From contig NZ_AHCB03000012.1 in the NCBI RefSeq assembly GCF_000238335.3, positions 310,001-374,000 of the forward strand: a stretch of 64,000 nucleotides of DNA, given 5' to 3'. The notes under the pieces were generated by a model. The model was not told the DNA's origin. It ran no database searches and worked only from the letters and a program-made list of their open reading frames with translations. Below are positions 1-8,614 of this stretch, piece by piece (the stretch's first letter is position 1; the number at the start of each line of letters is the position of its first letter). The stretch is from Pseudoalteromonas marina (GTDB lineage Bacteria; Pseudomonadota; Gammaproteobacteria; Enterobacterales; Alteromonadaceae). The translations under genes were made by a program, and so were the position numbers.

Positions 1-733
1 TTGGAAAAACAGAAAGCATATCAGCAACATTATCGTTATTTGCTATATCATCATCGCTGGCATTAATCCAAAGCGAAGGCATGGCTAGTTCATTATAAAA
101 ATGTTGAAATACTGTATTGCCAAATGCTGATTTAACATACCCTTGTGCGTTACACCATTTTTGCCACTGTTGAGCTACGCCTTTAGGTAAAGGCTCGCCC
201 ATACCAAACCATTGTGATTTAGTATGGCCAAATAGTGCATTACTCACCGGAATAACCCCATTCATAAAAAAGTGTGCTTTTACCTGATACGCTAAGCGCA
301 TATTGGTTAACTTGCCCGACGAACACGCAAAGTTGAACAGTGAGCTGAGTTGAGTGGCATTGTGCATTAAACCTACTAGCTGCCCGCCGGCACTGTGACC
401 TATCAAATGGTAGTGGGTATTCGGAAATGTTTTTTGAAGTTGTTCTAGCACTGCGGGCATATCCTGCTCGCCCCACGATTGCAAATTCGCTTTACTATTT
501 TTAATGCTGCCTTTAAGTGATTGGCCTATCCCGCTGTTGTCAAACGTAATAACGGCAAATCCATTTTGCTGCAAGTAAGTAGCAAAGTTTGCATAAAACT
601 GCTGCTTAATCCCCGTTGCAGGTGCAATCATTACTGCGCCTTTTATGGTGTCTTCTGGTTTAAATACATGCGCGCTTAATGTTTGCCTGTTATTGCAGGT
701 AATAGTGATGTGATCAAAGTGTGGTGTGGCCAT
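1..733 (-). CDS. alpha/beta hydrolase, C-terminus cut by window edge
   Basis: The reading frame starts at the ATG at 731-733 and runs without a stop to base 1, so the C-terminus is outside the window. The protein begins MATPHFDHITITCNNRQ. It has an alpha/beta-hydrolase core: an oxyanion-side strand APATG near residue 37, then the nucleophile elbow GHSAGG near residue 125. No signal peptide is visible, so it is probably cytoplasmic. It resembles the COG4757-type predicted esterases, but the substrate cannot be read from the sequence. The catalytic Ser is visible; the catalytic His lies in the missing part. It is the last gene of a minus-strand group behind the catalase and ankyrin genes. Confidence 0.75.
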   Translation of the reverse strand, partial: MATPHFDHITITCNNRQTLSAHVFKPEDTIKGAVMIAPATGIKQQFYANFATYLQQNGFAVITFDNSGIGQSLKGSIKNSKANLQSWGEQDMPAVLEQLQKTFPNTHYHLIGHSAGGQLVGLMHNATQLSSLFNFACSSGKLTNMRLAYQVKAHFFMNGVIPVSNALFGHTKSQWFGMGEPLPKGVAQQWQKWCNAQGYVKSAFGNTVFQHFYNELAMPSLWINASDDDIANNDNVADMLSVFP

Positions 734-852
734 TAGAGTTATTATTTTCCATATAAAGTACACAGGTGAAAAGAATAGCTGGTTAGACCAGTAGAGGCAA
801 TAATACTATTTTTCCCGTGTTCATGTCCTAATGGCAAAAAATCAAAAACAAG

Positions 853-1347
853 CTATTTTGCGTCACTATTCACCTGCGCTAGTAAGTCGAGTACTTTTTG
901 TTGACCAAAAGTTTGTGCAAATTGCTCTGCTGTTTGGCCAGCTTTGTTTTGATGGGCGTTATCGCAATCAAGGCTGACAAGTGTTTTAGCTATACTAAAT
1001 TCGCCTCTAAATATAGCGGCCATTAGGGCCGTATTACCACGCTTATCTTCAAGGCAGGCATTAGCGCCTAACTGTAAAAGCGTGTTAACTGTGCTTTTAT
1101 TACCGTGATAAGTGGCAATCATTAGCGCGGTGTAACCTTTGTTGTTGTAACTATTAATAGGAATGCCTGCATCAACAAACTGCGTTATTACGGCGGTGTC
1201 GTCAGTACGTGCGGCAGCAAAGTAATATGCAAGTAAGCTGTCGTATTGTGCTTGTGCGGTTGTTGGCTCATTCACAGTATTTTGTTGTTCATTACCAAGG
1301 CTTGAAAAGCTCATTACTAAAGTAAATATAATAAGGAATTTACGCAT
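853..1347 (-). CDS. ankB: exported ankyrin-repeat protein, AnkB-like
   Basis: A 164-residue protein with an N-terminal signal peptide (MRKFLIIFTLVMSFSSL) and about three ankyrin repeats between residues 45 and 160. Each repeat shows the TALM-A-x-x-G and LL-x-x-GA pattern. It lies directly downstream of a secreted catalase. In Pseudomonas aeruginosa the periplasmic-side AnkB is encoded next to katB and is needed for full KatB activity, so the same partnership is likely here. An AAAGG ribosome-binding site lies about 9 nt before the ATG. A strong terminator separates it from katB, so its expression may depend on read-through or its own promoter. Confidence 0.8.
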   Translation of the reverse strand: MRKFLIIFTLVMSFSSLGNEQQNTVNEPTTAQAQYDSLLAYYFAAARTDDTAVITQFVDAGIPINSYNNKGYTALMIATYHGNKSTVNTLLQLGANACLEDKRGNTALMAAIFRGEFSIAKTLVSLDCDNAHQNKAGQTAEQFAQTFGQQKVLDLLAQVNSDAK

Positions 1348-1366
1348 ACGGTTTACCTTTTAAAAA

Positions 1367-1395
1367 AAGAGGAAGGAGAGTCGATCCTTCCTCTT
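1367..1395 (-). terminator. intrinsic terminator between katB and ankB
   Basis: A perfect 11-bp inverted repeat (AAGAGGAAGGA / TCCTTCCTCTT) with a 7-nt loop. On the minus strand it is followed by seven T residues. It lies after the katB stop and before the ankB start, so it should limit read-through into ankB. Confidence 0.8.
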
Positions 1396-1410
1396 GGTTG
1401 GGTAAAATTA

Positions 1411-2943
1411 TTAAAGTTTAGCGGCTAATTGTTTAACCATTTTAATATCGCCATTTACGGCTTTAGTTAAACGTGTACCGTACTCGCTGTCGGCTTTGTA
1501 GAAGTAGCTGAGCATTTTGTGCTTTACTTTGCTGTCTTTCACTTTGCCTAAATCGCCAGCTAAGTTGTCAACTAAGTTAGTACGCTCTTGCTTACTAAAG
1601 CCACGGTAAAGTACGCCAGCTTGTGCGAAGTTTTGCTGCTTTTTAATCGCGGCTTGTTGTACAAAACCTTTAAGTTCAGTGTTACTTCTACGTGCAATTG
1701 GGTTTTCTGCTACGTTTTCGTGACTTGGTTGGTAGTTCACATTACTTGTTGTATTACCGTAGTTCATTGCGCCGTCTTGGTTGTAGTTAACAACATCAAC
1801 TTTTGCGCGGTTAATTGGCAATTGTTGGTGGTTAGCACCTAAGCGGTACATTTGTGTATCTGAGTATGAAAACACACGCCCTTGTAATAGTCTGTCTTCA
1901 GATGGCTCAATACCCGGGATTACATTTGCCGGTGCCATTGCAACTTGTTCTGTAGATTGAAAGAAGTTAGTTGGCATACGGTTTAAGGTCATTGTACCCA
2001 CTTTTGTTTCTTTAACGTCTAACCACATTTTTGTTGCATCTAATGGGTTGTAATCAAAGTCATCTAACTGCGATGGGTCAAGTGTTTTAATGTATAGGTC
2101 CCACTTAGGGAAGTTGCCTTTACCAATTTCGGTGTACAGGTCGCGTGTTAAGTGTTGAAAATCTTTTCCTTGTACTTCGGCTACTTCTTTTGAATCTAGG
2201 TTGTCGATACCTTGTTGGCTTACCCAATGAAACTTAACGTATTTAACATCGCCTGATTTATTAATCATTTTATATGCATGCACGCCCCAACCATCCATTT
2301 TACGTAAGCTTGCTGGTGTACCGTAGTCGCTGTATACCCACGTTAACATGTGAGTAGAGCCCGGCTCGTACGAGAAAAACTCAAATAAACGGTTAGGATC
2401 TTGAATGTTATCTACCGGAGATGGCTTTAACGAGTGAACCATATCTGGGAATTTAATCGCGTCACGGATAAAGAACACAGGTAAGTTGTTACCTACTAAA
2501 TCCCAGTTACCTTGGTCTGTGTAAAATTTTGTAGCAAAACCACGAGGATCACGCAGCGTTTCAGGACTACCTTTTGAGTGAATTACTGATGAAAAACGAA
2601 CAAATACGTCTGTTTCTTTACCTGCTTCTGCAAATGGCGCCGCAATTGTTAAATCGTCTAGTTCTTTTGAGGCTACAAACACGCCGTGTGCGCCAGTTCC
2701 TCGCGCATGCACTACACGTTCAGGGATACGCTCGCGTGCAAAACGTTGCAGCTTTTGAATTAGGTGTACGTCTTCAAGCAATACACTGCCGCGCTCACCG
2801 GCGGTCATTGAGTTTTGATTATCGCCAACAGCTGCGCCGTTGTCTTTTGTAAGAGTGGTAACCGCACTTGCAGGTAATGCCACTGCAAGGGCTAATGCGC
2901 TTAAAGTTAATTTAGTTTTTGTTGTGTTTATTTGAGTTTTCAT
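1411..2943 (-). CDS. katB: secreted monofunctional haem catalase, KatB-like
   Basis: Converts hydrogen peroxide to water and oxygen. The start chosen is the ATG at 2941-2943 because GAGG lies 6 nt before it; an in-frame ATG at 2953-2955 overlaps that ribosome-binding site. The 510-residue product begins with a Sec signal peptide ending near ALPASA (residue 27), so it is probably periplasmic. The distal haem His is in RVVHARGTGAHG (His79). The proximal haem-ligand signature RVFSYSDT, with the ligand Tyr, lies near residue 355. Length fits clade-3 small-subunit catalases. It is followed by an ankyrin gene, as in P. aeruginosa katB-ankB. An OxyR-type control is plausible, but no convincing OxyR site was seen. 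Confidence 0.92.
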   Translation of the reverse strand: MKTQINTTKTKLTLSALALAVALPASAVTTLTKDNGAAVGDNQNSMTAGERGSVLLEDVHLIQKLQRFARERIPERVVHARGTGAHGVFVASKELDDLTIAAPFAEAGKETDVFVRFSSVIHSKGSPETLRDPRGFATKFYTDQGNWDLVGNNLPVFFIRDAIKFPDMVHSLKPSPVDNIQDPNRLFEFFSYEPGSTHMLTWVYSDYGTPASLRKMDGWGVHAYKMINKSGDVKYVKFHWVSQQGIDNLDSKEVAEVQGKDFQHLTRDLYTEIGKGNFPKWDLYIKTLDPSQLDDFDYNPLDATKMWLDVKETKVGTMTLNRMPTNFFQSTEQVAMAPANVIPGIEPSEDRLLQGRVFSYSDTQMYRLGANHQQLPINRAKVDVVNYNQDGAMNYGNTTSNVNYQPSHENVAENPIARRSNTELKGFVQQAAIKKQQNFAQAGVLYRGFSKQERTNLVDNLAGDLGKVKDSKVKHKMLSYFYKADSEYGTRLTKAVNGDIKMVKQLAAKL

Positions 2944-3307
2944 TGTCGACCTCATTATTTAAAAGTGCCGGCAGTGTTGCTGGCTGTTTAACTGTTAACG
3001 AGTGTATGGGTTAAATTTATTTCGGTAAAATTGATTGTTTAGATTGCAATAATCAAAAAAGTAGATTGTCATCTGCAGTAAATACACTTGTTGTGAATAC
3101 GGCATGCGATTTTAGTCGTAACAGCTAAAATCAAAACTAATGAAAATCAACAGCTTTTTTATTGAGGTGTTGATTATTTGAACTATGTGGCGGGTTTTTA
3201 AGTTCACAACGTGTTGACATATTATAATAATAAAGAGAATATGCTCAATCTCTGGGCTTATGCTCAGGTCTGTGTTTGCATAAAACTAAATGCAATAAGG
3301 TAAAAAA
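2944..3307. promoter_or_regulatory. divergent intergenic region between katB and the HAD gene
   Basis: This 364-bp gap must hold the promoters of katB (minus) and of the HAD phosphatase (plus). Two inverted repeats are visible. TTGATT at 3031-3036 pairs with AATCAA at 3051-3056. GATTTTAG at 3108-3115 pairs with CTAAAATC at 3125-3132 across a 9-nt spacer. Either could be a regulator site or hairpin; neither matches a motif I can name. No open reading frame of note. Confidence 0.4.
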
Positions 3308-3976
3308 ATGAACCCTAAAATTGAACTGGTTATTTTTGACTGTGATGGCGTTGTAATTGACAGCGAAGTTTTAAGTGCGCAAGTGCTCATCGATATGCTT
3401 GTTGATAAAGCGGTGTTTATTGACCGTGCTTATGTACAAGAACATTTTTTAGGGTGCAATTTTAAAGCGGTTACTCAAAAGATAGCTGATGCTTTTAATG
3501 TTGAATTGCCAGAGCGATTTGAAGCTGATTATAGAAATGCACTTTTACATGAGTTTGAAACAGCCCTAATGCCCACAGATGGCATTAAAGAGGTATTGGC
3601 TAATTTAGCTACACCTAGCTGTATAGCAACTAGTAGTAGCCCTGCACGAACAGAAAAAGCATTAAGCGTAGTTAAATTGAGTCATTATTTTGATGAGGTG
3701 TTTACTTCAAGTGAAGTAAAAAATGGCAAACCTGCGCCGGATTTATTTTTACACGCCGCTAAAAAAATGGGGGTCAACCCAGCCCATTGCTTGGTAATAG
3801 AAGACTCTATAGCGGGCGTGAGTGCGGCGCTTGCCGCAAACATGCAAGTACTTCATTACAGCGGTGGAGGGCATATGCAAGGAGCTGTTAATTTTGTTCA
3901 CAAGGCATACCCCGAGGTTGCTCATTTAACAGATTGGAAAGCGTTTTATGAAATGTATCCAACCCTAAAAATATAA
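3308..3976 (+). CDS. HAD-superfamily phosphatase (beta-PGM/YieH-like)
   Basis: A 222-residue haloacid-dehalogenase-type hydrolase. Motif I is FDCDGVVIDSE (Asp11 nucleophile, Asp13). Motif II is the ATSSS stretch near residue 107. The motif III Lys is in NGKPAPDLF near residue 140, and motif IV is VIEDSIAGV near residue 163. A helical cap sits between motifs I and II. The family includes beta-phosphoglucomutases and small sugar-phosphate phosphatases such as YieH/GPP. It lies 134 bp upstream of the mannitol cassette on the same strand, so action on a polyol or hexose phosphate is plausible, but unproven. Confidence 0.8.
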   Translation: MNPKIELVIFDCDGVVIDSEVLSAQVLIDMLVDKAVFIDRAYVQEHFLGCNFKAVTQKIADAFNVELPERFEADYRNALLHEFETALMPTDGIKEVLANLATPSCIATSSSPARTEKALSVVKLSHYFDEVFTSSEVKNGKPAPDLFLHAAKKMGVNPAHCLVIEDSIAGVSAALAANMQVLHYSGGGHMQGAVNFVHKAYPEVAHLTDWKAFYEMYPTLKI

Positions 3977-4034
3977 AAACAGCGTTGATTTAGTCCCACA
4001 CTGACATGAATGACGTTGTTTAAGAATTTTCGAG

Positions 4035-4060
4035 GTTGTGTGCGTAGCCGCACACACAAC
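4035..4060 (+). repeat. GC-rich hairpin upstream of the permease gene
   Basis: GTGTGCG pairs with CGCACAC around a TAGC loop, with extra pairing in the flanks. It is followed after a few bases by GTTTTTGTG. It could be a weak terminator for the HAD gene or a leader hairpin of the permease mRNA. Confidence 0.35.
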
Positions 4061-4110
4061 TAAATGCACGTTTTTGTGATTATTATCGTGTTAAAACAAT
4101 AGGAAGTACC

Positions 4111-5832
4111 ATGGCAACGAGTCCACACACACACACATTTAAAGATGTAAACGAAGAGCAACTACCCGTTGCTAATAATAAGCTTCATGGTTGGAAGCAT
4201 TTTGCCGGTTTATACGCGGGTGAGCATGTTGCAGCCACTGAGTTTGTTATTGGTGCAACATTTGTTGCACTGGGTGCGTCAACAATCGACATTTTACTAG
4301 GTTTATTAATTGGTAATTTACTAGCAATGTGTTCTTGGTGGCTAATTACAGCGCCAATTGCAGTAGAGACGCGTTTAAGTTTATATAATTATTTGAACAA
4401 AATTGCTGGTAACTCAATGACTAAGCTCTATAACTGGGCTAACGTCATTATTTTTAGTGTTATATCGGCTGCGATGATTACGGTATCGTCCACTGCGGTT
4501 CGATTTTTATTTGATATTCCTGCACAGTTAGATTGGTACCCAAATAGTTTAGCGTTTGTGGGTATTGTTTTAGCCGTTGGCTCTATTGTTGTATTTGTGG
4601 CTATGTATGGTTTTTCTACTGTAGCTGACTTTTCTAAAATTTGTGCACCCTGGCTATTTGTTATTTTTATAGCGGGCTCGTTTGCACTTTTCCCTGAACT
4701 TTCAAATCATGTAATTGGGTCAACCACGTTAACCAGCTTTAGTGACTTTATGACCATTGGCGACTCATCCATATGGACCGGTACGAACGCAGAAGGGGAG
4801 CAGGGAATTGGCCTACTTCAGGTAATTGGTTTTGCCTGGGCTGCTAACTCTATTACTCACTTTGGTTTAATTGATATGGCGATTTTTAGATTCGCCAAGC
4901 GCAAAAGCTATGGTTTGTTCTCAGGCGTAGGCATGTTTTTTGGTCATTACTTAGCGTGGATCTCTGCCGGTATTATGGGTGCAGGTGTTGCGGTATTACT
5001 TAAAACAACTATTTCATCACTCGATCCGGGCGATGTGGCTTACCACGCATTAGGTTGGACTGGGTTTGTTATTGTAATTATTGCCGGTTGGACTACTGCT
5101 AACGCAAACCTTTATCGTGCGGGGCTTGCGGCGCAATCTATTTTTGTAAACCACTCTCGTGAGCGCACTACCGCTATTGTAGGGATTGTGACCGTAGTTA
5201 TTGCATGTTTCCCGTTCGTATTTTCTCAAATGCTACCTTTACTTACTTATGCTGGCTTATTGGTTGTGCCTGTTGGGGCGATTGTATTTGCCGAGCATGT
5301 ATTATTTCCTAAAATTGGCTTAACGCGCTACTGGGCTAAATACAAAAACATAACTCGAAGTGTGCCGGCCATTGCGTCTTGGGCGTTAGCGTTAGTGTTT
5401 GGCTTTGGTCTAAATGCGCTAGATGTTATGTCGTTTTATTACTTATTTATACCTACCTGGTTTTTTACCATTGTTGTTTACACGCTGTTAGCGAAAAAGT
5501 ATGGCGCTGGTGAAGACTACAAACAACATATAGCTGCCGAGGAACAAGAGCAACGTGATATTAAAGCGTATCAAGCAGCGCAGGCGAAAGACATTCCAAA
5601 ACCTGTAGTTGATGGTTCTATGTTTACTAAAGTGCTTAATGCGGTTTCGACTATTTCACTTGTCATTATTTGTATATTTGCAAGCCAAGTCATGTTTTTT
5701 AGCGACACAATGAGCATATATAGCGCAAACAAATTGCAGTTTGAGATAGCGTGTTTCATCTGTACGGTTATCTATTTTGTTACCGCTTATTGGTCATTAA
5801 AACGCCATAAAGCGCTCAATGCTGCATTGTAA
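4111..5832 (+). CDS. NCS1-family permease, probable hexitol-cassette transporter
   Basis: A 573-residue inner-membrane protein with about 12 hydrophobic segments and a soluble tail rich in Glu, Gln and Lys near residues 465-500. The N-terminal region (HFAGLYAGEHVAATEFVIGA) is typical of the purine-cytosine/NCS1 permease superfamily. AGGAAG lies about 6 nt before the ATG. It sits 40 bp before mannitol 2-dehydrogenase and fructokinase with no other transporter in the cassette, so mannitol or another polyol is the most economical substrate. Known NCS1 members carry nucleobases, hydantoins or vitamins, so a polyol role would be unusual. Family assignment is firm; substrate is inference. Confidence 0.8.
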   Translation: MATSPHTHTFKDVNEEQLPVANNKLHGWKHFAGLYAGEHVAATEFVIGATFVALGASTIDILLGLLIGNLLAMCSWWLITAPIAVETRLSLYNYLNKIAGNSMTKLYNWANVIIFSVISAAMITVSSTAVRFLFDIPAQLDWYPNSLAFVGIVLAVGSIVVFVAMYGFSTVADFSKICAPWLFVIFIAGSFALFPELSNHVIGSTTLTSFSDFMTIGDSSIWTGTNAEGEQGIGLLQVIGFAWAANSITHFGLIDMAIFRFAKRKSYGLFSGVGMFFGHYLAWISAGIMGAGVAVLLKTTISSLDPGDVAYHALGWTGFVIVIIAGWTTANANLYRAGLAAQSIFVNHSRERTTAIVGIVTVVIACFPFVFSQMLPLLTYAGLLVVPVGAIVFAEHVLFPKIGLTRYWAKYKNITRSVPAIASWALALVFGFGLNALDVMSFYYLFIPTWFFTIVVYTLLAKKYGAGEDYKQHIAAEEQEQRDIKAYQAAQAKDIPKPVVDGSMFTKVLNAVSTISLVIICIFASQVMFFSDTMSIYSANKLQFEIACFICTVIYFVTAYWSLKRHKALNAAL

Positions 5833-5872
5833 TTTACACGTTTTTTAATTTTTGTTTTAGTAAGGCCGCACC

Positions 5873-7393
5873 ATGACACAACATCACACTAATGCCCATG
5901 TTAAAGGGCTAAACCAACAAAGTTTGGCATATATGCCAAGCCATGTAGACACCCCTAGCTACGACCGCAGTAAAGTAAAAGCAGGTATAGTTCACATTGG
6001 CGTTGGCGGTTTTCACCGTGCTCACCAAGCCATGTATATTAATGAGTTATTAAAAACGCCAGGTTCTGAGCAATGGGGTATTTGTGGTGTAGGCTTGCTT
6101 GAAGCAAATCGTGGACTTCGCGATGTATTAAAGCAGCAAGACTACCTTTACACATTAACGGTAAGACACCCAAATGGGACAATAGACAATACCGTTATAG
6201 GTTCTATGATTGATTTTTTGTTTGCGCCTGAAAACAAACAAGCTGTTATTAATAAGCTCGCACACCCTGATACTAAAATTGTGTCTTTAACTATTACTGA
6301 AGGCGGATACAACTTTAATCCAGTAACGGGTGAGTTTGATTATGCAAACCCAGACATAATTAACGACATTAATAATCCAAACGATCCTATTACTGCATTT
6401 GGATATATAGCAGCTGCGTTGAAGCTACGTAAAGAACAAGGCCTTAATGCGTTTACAGTACAGTCGTGCGATAACATTCAACATAATGGCAATGTAACGC
6501 GCAAAATGTTACTCGCTTTTGCCGCAGAGCAAGATGCAGCATTAAGTGAATGGATTGCTGCTAATGTAATGTTTCCCAATGCTATGGTAGACCGAATTAC
6601 GCCAGTATCTAAACAAAGTGATATTGACTACGTTGTTGATGCTTACGGTGTTAGCGATGAATGGCCAATAACGTGTGAATCGTTTACACAATGGGTAATT
6701 GAAGATTCATTTTGTGACGGGCGGCCAAATTGGGATAACGCTGGTGCTCAATTTGTAAAAGATGTAACCCCTTTTGAAACCATGAAAATTCGCTTATTAA
6801 ATGCAGGCCACTCAGTACTGGGTTTACTGGGGTCTGTACATGGCTATGGCACAATTGACGAAACAGTATCAGATCCTTTATTTGCAAAGTACTTACGTGC
6901 GTTTATGGATAAAGAAGTAACGCCTAACCTAGAGCAATTAGAAGGCATTGATCTTGAAATCTACAAAGACACACTTATTGAGCGTTTTGCAAACCCTAAT
7001 ATTAAAGACAGCTTATCGCGTATTTGTTCGGAGAGTGCAGCTAAACTACCTAAGTTTTTAATTGCCACTATTAACGAAAACCTAGCGCAAGGGCGAGATG
7101 TATCACTAGCTACACTCGTTATTGCTGCATGGTGTTTTTATAGCGACAAAGGGGAAGATGAGCAAGGCAATACGCTTGAAGTAATTGATGCAATGCAAAG
7201 CGAGCTTCATGAAGCTGCTGCTAAAACGACGACTGATAACCTTGCATTTTTATCGCTAACAAGCTTATTTGGCGATTTAAACACGCAAAGCGCCTTTACG
7301 TCTCACTACAAAAACAATGTAGACGCGTTATACGCACCAGCAAGCAAAATAAAAGCAATTATGAAAAACGTGCTTGAGCCTAAAGGTAACTAA
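5873..7393 (+). CDS. mannitol 2-dehydrogenase
   Basis: Oxidises D-mannitol to D-fructose with NAD. It belongs to the polyol-specific long-chain dehydrogenases, and 506 residues is the usual length. The N-terminal nucleotide-binding strand is VHIGVGGFHRAHQA (residues 40-53). The family's catalytic signature K-x4-N-x2-H is present as KIRLLNAGH (Lys305, Asn310, His313). The gene is 40 bp after the permease, and its stop is 2 bp before the fructokinase start, so these genes are almost certainly co-transcribed. Related family members such as fructuronate or tagaturonate reductase are less likely because a fructokinase follows directly. Confidence 0.88.
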   Translation: MTQHHTNAHVKGLNQQSLAYMPSHVDTPSYDRSKVKAGIVHIGVGGFHRAHQAMYINELLKTPGSEQWGICGVGLLEANRGLRDVLKQQDYLYTLTVRHPNGTIDNTVIGSMIDFLFAPENKQAVINKLAHPDTKIVSLTITEGGYNFNPVTGEFDYANPDIINDINNPNDPITAFGYIAAALKLRKEQGLNAFTVQSCDNIQHNGNVTRKMLLAFAAEQDAALSEWIAANVMFPNAMVDRITPVSKQSDIDYVVDAYGVSDEWPITCESFTQWVIEDSFCDGRPNWDNAGAQFVKDVTPFETMKIRLLNAGHSVLGLLGSVHGYGTIDETVSDPLFAKYLRAFMDKEVTPNLEQLEGIDLEIYKDTLIERFANPNIKDSLSRICSESAAKLPKFLIATINENLAQGRDVSLATLVIAAWCFYSDKGEDEQGNTLEVIDAMQSELHEAAAKTTTDNLAFLSLTSLFGDLNTQSAFTSHYKNNVDALYAPASKIKAIMKNVLEPKGN

Positions 7394-7395
7394 TA

Positions 7396-8313
7396 ATGAG
7401 CATTTTAATTGATTCTAAACAAGGTAAAGACGTAAGCGTAAGTTGTTTTGGCGAAGTGCTATGGGATTGTTTTGCAACAGGTAAACGCTTAGGTGGTGCA
7501 CCATTAAACATGTGTGTGCGCATTAACTCATTAGGTATTAAAGCCGACATGATAAGCGCAGTAGGTAACGATGAATTAGGTACTGAGCTTCTTGGCGAAA
7601 TTAAAGCAAAAGGCGTTAGTTGCGATTATATTGCCGTTAATAACGACAAAAAGACCAGCACAGTACAAGTTACTTTAGACAAAAGCGGTTCAGCCAGCTA
7701 CGAAATAGTCGCTGATACGGCATGGGACAACATTACTCTTACTGATTCACTTATTGAAAAAGTAAAAGCCAGTGATGTATTTGTATTTGGCAGCCTAATT
7801 GGCCGCAGTGAAGCTTCACTTGCTACGCTAAACCAGCTAGTTGATGTAGCTAACTTTAAAGTGTTTGACGTAAATTTACGCGCCCCGCATTACACATTAG
7901 ACACGCTAGTAGATTTAATGAATAAAGCAGATTTTATCAAGTTAAACGATGAAGAGCTTTACGAAATTGCCAAAGCAATGGGGTGTAAGTTCCATTCGCT
8001 TGAGCAAAATCTAGCGTTTATTGCAGAGCAAACTAACACTGAATATTTATGTGTAACCAAAGGCAGTCACGGCGCACTGTTAACGGTTAAGGGCCAAAAT
8101 TATTACAATTCAGGCTATTTAATTAGTGTTGTAGACACAGTGGGCGCTGGGGATTCATTCTTAGGTTCATTGATATATCAATTATGTAGCAGCGATTGTG
8201 CTCAGCATGCGGTTGATTTTGCCTGTGCGGTAGGGGCTATGGTTGCAGAAAGTGCAGGTGCTACACCTACATTGACTCATGAAAAAATTAACGAATTTAT
8301 GCGTCCTCTTTAA
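7396..8313 (+). CDS. PfkB-family fructokinase of the mannitol cassette
   Basis: Phosphorylates the fructose made by the preceding dehydrogenase. It has 305 residues, with the ribokinase-family substrate-binding motif GGAPLN near residue 34. The C-terminal catalytic signature is DTVGAGDSF near residue 248 (Asp of GAGD as the base). Its ATG follows the dehydrogenase stop by 2 bp, indicating translational coupling. A second, divergent fructokinase occurs at 13430-14377 in the sucrose regulon, so the organism keeps a separate kinase for each route. Confidence 0.88.
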   Translation: MSILIDSKQGKDVSVSCFGEVLWDCFATGKRLGGAPLNMCVRINSLGIKADMISAVGNDELGTELLGEIKAKGVSCDYIAVNNDKKTSTVQVTLDKSGSASYEIVADTAWDNITLTDSLIEKVKASDVFVFGSLIGRSEASLATLNQLVDVANFKVFDVNLRAPHYTLDTLVDLMNKADFIKLNDEELYEIAKAMGCKFHSLEQNLAFIAEQTNTEYLCVTKGSHGALLTVKGQNYYNSGYLISVVDTVGAGDSFLGSLIYQLCSSDCAQHAVDFACAVGAMVAESAGATPTLTHEKINEFMRPL

Positions 8314-8328
8314 AAAAATTGTGTGTTG

Positions 8329-8365
8329 AAAGCGGCTTAAGCAATATGCTTAGCCGCTTTTTTTT
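8329..8365 (+). terminator. intrinsic terminator after the mannitol cassette
   Basis: A GC-rich stem (AAAGCGGCTTAAGC with GCTTAGCCGCTTT, one bulge) closes an AATAT loop and runs into eight or more T residues, 15 bp after the fructokinase stop. Confidence 0.85.
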
Positions 8366-8614
8366 GCCTAAAAATAGTGTGGTAAACATACATTTTGAAC
8401 GTTTAAACAGCGGTATTCGTCAGGTTTCTAAACGGGTTATCAAATTACTTTATAAATTGAACAAGTCATGAACGATTGCGACTAAGGTATTAGCTAAACG
8501 TCTAATTGTCTGTAAAAAATAGCTTTGATATTGTTCCAAAGTTATTAAGTCACCTTTATGCGAAGCGATACACACTGCGCTTCTAAATACACATACAAAA
8601 GAGAAACGTGCTTT
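8366..8614 (+). promoter_or_regulatory. leader and promoter region of the CstA-family gene
   Basis: Together with the preceding terminator this makes a gap of about 300 bp between fructokinase and the CstA-family gene. No strong palindrome or open frame was seen beyond a short CTTTG/CAAAG pairing near 8523-8541. The region must carry the promoter of the downstream gene. Confidence 0.3.

Noticed and set aside
2944..3307. OxyR site before katB
   Set aside because: Biologically expected, but no ATAG-N7-CTAT spacing could be found.
4071..4095. CRP-like site before the NCS1 permease
   Set aside because: TGTGA is present but the second half-site does not match TCACA.
4120..4140. CA-dinucleotide run at the start of the NCS1 gene
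   Set aside because: It is short and encodes a His-Thr stretch; too few units to call a phase-variable repeat.
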